Made by a program: the position numbers and the translations under genes. Shown one piece after another: positions 60,515 to 64,000 of a stretch of DNA of 64,000 bases. The stretch spans positions 3,472,001 to 3,536,000 of the forward strand of contig NZ_CP044523.1 in assembly GCF_008831545.1 (NCBI RefSeq), given 5' to 3'. The notes beneath the pieces were generated by a model. The model worked only from the letters and a program-made list of their open reading frames with translations, had not been told where the DNA came from and did no database searches. This DNA comes from Halorussus halophilus (lineage in GTDB: Archaea > Halobacteriota > Halobacteria > Halobacteriales > Haladaptataceae). Positions within the stretch are counted from its first letter, which is position 1. Every line of letters begins with the position of its first letter.

Positions 60515-60688
60515 ATGAGCAAGATAAGCGTCGAAGTACCCGACGAACTTCTCGACGACTTGGACGGCCACGTCGGCGAGGACGGCAAGTTCGTCAACCG
60601 TAGCGAGGCCATCCGGGCCTCTGTGCGAAAGATGTTGGACGTACTGGACGAGATAGACGAGCGGCACGGACGACTCGAAGATGACTAG
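60515..60688 (+). CDS. Ribbon-helix-helix (CopG-type) regulator (57 aa)
   Basis: Reads MSKISVEVPDELLDDLDGHV to ERHGRLEDD. The first strand (KISVEVPDEL), helix A, and helix B with NRSEAIRASVRKML fit the RHH fold, which binds DNA as a dimer by the strand. The start is fixed by the TATA spacing. The last 8 bases overlap the start of the transporter gene, so both are made together and the regulator may control that operon. Confidence 0.85.
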   Translation: MSKISVEVPDELLDDLDGHVGEDGKFVNRSEAIRASVRKMLDVLDEIDERHGRLEDD

Positions 60689-61433
60689 CGAGGCCCAACG
60701 GGCCTCGGACGCTCGCAAGGAAAGCCCGCGAGGACTCCCGACCAGTCGAATCGCGCTCGTCGCGCTGTTCGTCACCGCGCTCGTCACGGCCCAACTGACC
60801 GCATCGAAGCTGTTGATGTTCACCATCCCGTTCAGTCTGCCGTTCACGCAGGACGCGCTGGTCATGCCCGGCGCGGCACTGGCCTACGCGGTGACGTTTT
60901 TCGCCTCCGACTGCTACTCCGAACTGTACGGTCCAGACGAAGCCCGGAAGGTAGTCAACGTCGGCTTCGTGATGAACTTCGTCCTGCTCGCGCTCGTCTG
61001 GTCTACCATCGCAGCGCCCGCCGCACCGTTCAGTTCGGTGGACCCCGCAACTTTCCGCAACGTCCTCGGTGCGAGTACGAACATCGTCGTGGCCAGTCTG
61101 CTGGCCTACGTCGTCAGCCAGAACTGGGACGTGGTCGTCTTCCACAGAATTCGAGAAGCGACCGACGGCGACCACCTCTGGGCGCGAAACGTCGGTTCGA
61201 CGGCGACGAGCCAACTGCTGGACACGCTCATTTTCGTCAGCGTCGGCTTCGCCGTGATGCCCGCGCTCCGGGGCGGCGACCCCACGGGGACGAACGCCCT
61301 GCTCGGCCTCATCGTCGGCCAGTACATTCTGAAACTCCTCATCGCACTCGCCGACACGCCGTTCGTCTACGCCGTCGTCGGCTACCTCCGCTCGCAGGGC
61401 CACGCCGCGGCGTCGCCGCAGTTCGCAGACTGA
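60681..61433 (+). CDS. Queuosine precursor transporter family membrane protein (YhhQ type)
   Basis: A 250-residue integral membrane protein with about six helices. It matches the YhhQ/VUT family: MPGAALAYAVTFFASDCYSELYGPDEARKVV is spread over the region near residue 60 with the family SDxxxExYG word. DHLWARNVGSTATSQLLDTLIF (the RxxxST...Q..D motif) and the ILKLLIALADTPFVY end are also seen. YhhQ imports preQ0 or preQ1. In archaea preQ0 feeds archaeosine synthesis, so a salvage role is likely but inferred. Overlaps the RHH gene by 8 bases. Confidence 0.87.
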   Translation: MTSEAQRASDARKESPRGLPTSRIALVALFVTALVTAQLTASKLLMFTIPFSLPFTQDALVMPGAALAYAVTFFASDCYSELYGPDEARKVVNVGFVMNFVLLALVWSTIAAPAAPFSSVDPATFRNVLGASTNIVVASLLAYVVSQNWDVVVFHRIREATDGDHLWARNVGSTATSQLLDTLIFVSVGFAVMPALRGGDPTGTNALLGLIVGQYILKLLIALADTPFVYAVVGYLRSQGHAAASPQFAD

Positions 61434-61516
61434 CTGTCGCACCGCCGTACGTGGCGGAGTGACATCCGAGGCTGGGTCCGATACCTCTTTCCTGCTCGCC
61501 TCTCACGGTTCCACGT

Positions 61517-62269
61517 ATGCGAAAGAATGCCCTCCTACTGCTCGCCGTCGGCTGTCTCGTCGCCCTCGCGGGCTGTTCGGGCGCGCTGACGGGCGGCACG
61601 GACAACGAGATGACGTACCCAGACGGCGTCTCCGAGAATGGGACGAACGTCTCGAAACTCACCCAGAGCCACGACGCCGTCCTGAACGGTAGTAGCTTCA
61701 CACTCCGACTGAACACGACGACGAACACGTCGATGGGGAACCAGTCGCTCGCGCTGGACGCGAAAGTCGGCCAGAATCGCGACCAAGTGCTAGTGAACGT
61801 CTCCGGCGGCGGCCGGAACGTCACGTCGTACCAGACCGCCGAGAAGCGCTACACGAGACTTTCGATGGGCGGTCAGACCGTCTACCGCGCCGACGACCGG
61901 ACGCCGCAGGGCCAGCAGTTCGTGACGGGGTCGTACTCGGGGTCGATGTACGTGGACCAGTTCGCGCAGAACGCCAACTTCACGCCGAACGGCACGACGC
62001 AGTTCAACGGCGAGACGGTCGTCGTCCTCGAAGCGGACGGCAGTAACGTGAGCGACCCGCAAAGCGCGAACCTCACCGACTACGAAGCGACGATGCTCGT
62101 AGACGAACAGGGCGTCGTCCGCAAGTTCGACGCGACCGTTCGAACCGAGGCGAACGGCGCGTACAACCGCGTCTCGCTCACGATGACGATTTCGAACGTC
62201 AACGAGACGAGCGTACCGGAACCGAACTGGCTCGACGAGGCGCGCAATCAGTCGAACTCGGACGCCTGA
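61517..62269 (+). CDS. Lipoprotein, DUF7537-like
   Basis: A 250-residue lipoprotein. Signal MRKNALLLLAVGCLVALAGC has a lipobox LAGC with the lipidated cysteine at residue 20. The mature part carries about ten N-glycosylation sequons and repeats of the motif N-x-T. It resembles the LppX/LprG-like haloarchaeal lipoproteins (DUF7537 from memory), beta-rich folds that may bind lipids or hold ligands outside the membrane. No operon partner is clear; it follows the YhhQ-type gene by 83 bases. Confidence 0.75.
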   Translation: MRKNALLLLAVGCLVALAGCSGALTGGTDNEMTYPDGVSENGTNVSKLTQSHDAVLNGSSFTLRLNTTTNTSMGNQSLALDAKVGQNRDQVLVNVSGGGRNVTSYQTAEKRYTRLSMGGQTVYRADDRTPQGQQFVTGSYSGSMYVDQFAQNANFTPNGTTQFNGETVVVLEADGSNVSDPQSANLTDYEATMLVDEQGVVRKFDATVRTEANGAYNRVSLTMTISNVNETSVPEPNWLDEARNQSNSDA

Positions 62270-62406
62270 ATCTCTCTGCGGAGAGTCGGCACGCTGAACT
62301 GTCAGCTTCACCGGGAAAAATCGTTTTTCTTGTGTCACTCTCTCCCAGAGCCGTGCGAAAGTTAGTCGGCGTCGGTGCGAGACTCTGAGATAAAAAGAAG
62401 TCCTAC

Positions 62407-63168
62407 TCAGTCCAGTCGCTCGGCGAACCCGTAGTTCGGCTTCACGTCCGTCACTTTCACTTCGACGGTGTCGCCCTGCTCGACGCCGGAGACGAACAGC
62501 GTGTAACCATCGACCTTCGCCACGCCGTCGCCTTCGCTACCGATGTCTTCGATTTCGACTTCGACGGTGTCGCCTTCTCGAAGCGGCGAGGTGAGTCGCC
62601 CCTTGGCGACGAGGTAGAGTTCCGAGGATTCGTCGCGGGAGGCGTCCGGCCCCATCGTGCGGACGTACTCGAACTCGTCTTCGATGTCTTCGCGGAGGCC
62701 CGGAAGGTCCTGTCCTTCGAACACCTTCACGGCGAAGTCACCGCCAGCGTCCAACACGTCGGTGGCCGTCTCGAACGCCTGTCGAGCGAGGTAAATCGAG
62801 CGAGCGTGGTCGAGGTTGTACTCGCCGGTCATGTTCGGGGCCATGTCGGAGACCACGACATCGACGCCCTCGCCAGCGATTTCTCGCACTTCGTCTTTCG
62901 TCTCTTCCTCGGTCATGTCTCCCCGAACGGTCTCGACGTTGTCCAGCGGGTCGATTCGCTGGAGGTCAACGCCGATGACGGTGCCGGACTCGCCGACTTC
63001 TTGGGCGGCAACTTGGAGCCAGCCGCCGGGGGCCGCACCGAGGTCCACGACGGTCTTGCCCTCGCCGAGGAGGTTCTCCTCGCGGTCCAACTGTTTGAGT
63101 TTGTAGGCGGCCCGAGAGCGGTAGCCCTCCTGCTTGGCCTTGTTGTAGTAGTGGTCTTTTCGCGCCAT
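62407..63168 (-). CDS. rlmE: 23S rRNA (uridine-2'-O)-methyltransferase RlmE with TRAM domain
   Basis: A 253-residue FtsJ/RrmJ methyltransferase that modifies U2552-equivalent in the ribosomal A-loop. The K-D-K-E tetrad is visible: Lys in YRSRAAYKLKQLD, Asp in VVSDMAPNMTG, Lys in FAVKVFEGQDL, Glu in SRDESSELYLVAKG. SAM motif I is VVDLGAAPGGWLQVA. The C-terminal 60 residues form a TRAM domain (GDTVEVEIEDIGSEGDGVAK to EVKVTDVKPNYGFAERLD), an RNA-binding addition common in archaea and missing in E. coli RlmE. Confidence 0.94.
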   Translation of the reverse strand: MARKDHYYNKAKQEGYRSRAAYKLKQLDREENLLGEGKTVVDLGAAPGGWLQVAAQEVGESGTVIGVDLQRIDPLDNVETVRGDMTEEETKDEVREIAGEGVDVVVSDMAPNMTGEYNLDHARSIYLARQAFETATDVLDAGGDFAVKVFEGQDLPGLREDIEDEFEYVRTMGPDASRDESSELYLVAKGRLTSPLREGDTVEVEIEDIGSEGDGVAKVDGYTLFVSGVEQGDTVEVKVTDVKPNYGFAERLD

Positions 63169-63242
63169 ACTGATTCGTTGGCGGAGAATAGCGGTTCGAG
63201 CGGTTTACCCGCTTCGGGTCGGAACTCGTGGCGTCTGAGTTC

Positions 63243-64000
63243 CTACGGCAACGGCACCCACGCTGAAGTTGGGAACACTCCCACTATCGCCAGCAAGCCG
63301 ATAAGAAGCGACGTGAGGACGATGCTCGCCGCGGGTGGGTCGAGGTGGGTGTCCGCGTGTGCGTAGAAGACGCGCTGGCTGACTTCGCCCAACAGCGCGC
63401 CGACTGCACCGAAGACGGCACCGAGTACGACTGCTTCGCCGAGCGAGAGCGTGGCGGCGACAGCGGAGGGTCTCATCATCCCGTAAGGTGGATTAACCAT
63501 CGCCAGCACGGCCGTACTCGCGGGGAGTGTCATGTGATGCGTGACGGGAATCTCGGGCGTGCCAGCGTTGATATAGATTAGCGCGACGACGCTGATGCCG
63601 AACGCGAGGAACGCGCTCGCGGTCAGGTAAGCGACGTAGCCGCCCAGAATTCCCATCACGAGACCGAGAACGAGGACGTTCGACCAGTGGTACTGGTGGG
63701 GGAGCCACGGTTCGACTGGGAGTCCGGCGTTCGTCTTCGCTCCGCCGTCCGTCTCTACTTTGCCACCGTCTGTCCCGACGCCCGTCCCGCGCTCGAACGG
63801 CGTCATGTCGAACAGTTTCCCCGGCGCGGCACCGATGATGCTGTAGCCGAACACTGCCCGGTGGGCGAGTGCGGAGACCACCACGCCGAGCGCGACGGGG
63901 TCGGTCGGAATTCTGAGGGTCCCCGACAGCGTGGCGACCCAGTAGCCCAGAATGCCGAAGAGGCCCCCAACAGCCAACACGTCTGGCTTACTCCCGAGGC
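63243..64000 (-). CDS. Multi-pass membrane protein, 5' end outside window
   Basis: The frame stays open past the right edge, so the N-terminus is missing; about 250 residues are visible. At least seven hydrophobic helices are seen, with LGVVVSALAHRAVFGYSIIG and VTHHMTLPASTAVLAMVNPP as the most conserved-looking segments. A hydrophilic, Gly/Thr-rich loop of about 35 residues follows the second helix. I believe it belongs to an uncharacterised haloarchaeal membrane family (perhaps DUF7973), but cannot name a function. Confidence 0.65.
   Translation of the reverse strand, partial: LGSKPDVLAVGGLFGILGYWVATLSGTLRIPTDPVALGVVVSALAHRAVFGYSIIGAAPGKLFDMTPFERGTGVGTDGGKVETDGGAKTNAGLPVEPWLPHQYHWSNVLVLGLVMGILGGYVAYLTASAFLAFGISVVALIYINAGTPEIPVTHHMTLPASTAVLAMVNPPYGMMRPSAVAATLSLGEAVVLGAVFGAVGALLGEVSQRVFYAHADTHLDPPAASIVLTSLLIGLLAIVGVFPTSAWVPLP

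Overview
The window is a high-GC, gene-dense chromosomal segment of a haloarchaeon (class Halobacteria). The evidence is very acidic predicted proteins, an A-type ATP synthase operon, an archaeal clamp loader and an Orc1/Cdc6 initiator, a double-length TatC fusion (TatCt) known from haloarchaea, archaeal lipid synthesis (CarS), a SAMP-type ubiquitin-like modifier, and leaderless genes with TATA boxes about 27 bases before the start. The genus cannot be fixed from sequence alone. I see no transposase, integrase, rRNA or CRISPR array. One tRNA is present (Arg, anticodon UCU).

Layout. 1-8.9 kb: CDF metal transporter (cut by the left edge), metallophosphoesterase, membrane-anchored ArsR-type regulator, threonine aldolase, M29 aminopeptidase, zinc microprotein, tRNA-Arg, the UPF0200/UPF0201 pair, alpha/beta hydrolase, kynureninase. 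9.1-12.1 kb: two MgtE half-transporter genes and electron transfer flavoprotein. 12.1-15.3 kb: a membrane-spanning HTH regulator divergent from a secreted DUF7096-type protein and a pilin-like protein. 16.2-25.7 kb: atpHIKECFABD plus a small zinc protein. 25.9-31 kb: CarS, proline dehydrogenase, DUF502 membrane protein, 7TM-PAS histidine kinase, IlvE. 31-38.3 kb: AlaS, an ABC exporter pair, zinc ribbon protein, RfcS. 38.5-43.2 kb: bactofilin-like membrane protein, SAMP2-like modifier, peroxiredoxin, GNAT, FkbM methyltransferase, phosphohexomutase. 43.6-49.4 kb: flavin reductase, GIY-YIG protein, LarB, DUF1931 histone-fold protein, RpiA, MacB-type ABC pair. 49.4-56.4 kb: sulfite-oxidase-like enzyme, Orc1/Cdc6, MutS-like ATPase with a helix-hairpin-helix, a Tat-exported cysteine-rich halocin-like precursor, DoxX, LarE. 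56.7-64 kb: divergent tatC and tatCt, an RHH regulator with a queuosine-precursor-type transporter, lipoprotein, RlmE, and a membrane protein cut by the right edge.

The most unusual signal is non-coding. Seven intergenic gaps carry copies of one modular element, on both strands. Short constant blocks (left end CGGCGCRCGC, centre GTGTGG...CTGTGCGG, right block GAAGACG, hairpin, T-runs, AAAAAAGGTGGT) are joined by hairpins whose stem sequences differ between copies while pairing is kept. The pattern suggests a structured RNA, bidirectional terminator or small mobile element. Two unrelated structured spacers are also present: a series of hairpins with changing stems abutting the rfcS stop codon, and three hairpins with a near-constant GGCACG loop between larE and tatC. 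A possible regulatory circuit (membrane HTH regulator, inverted repeat straddling the divergent TATA box, secreted protein and pilin) and a cysteine-rich Tat-exported peptide precursor are further leads.
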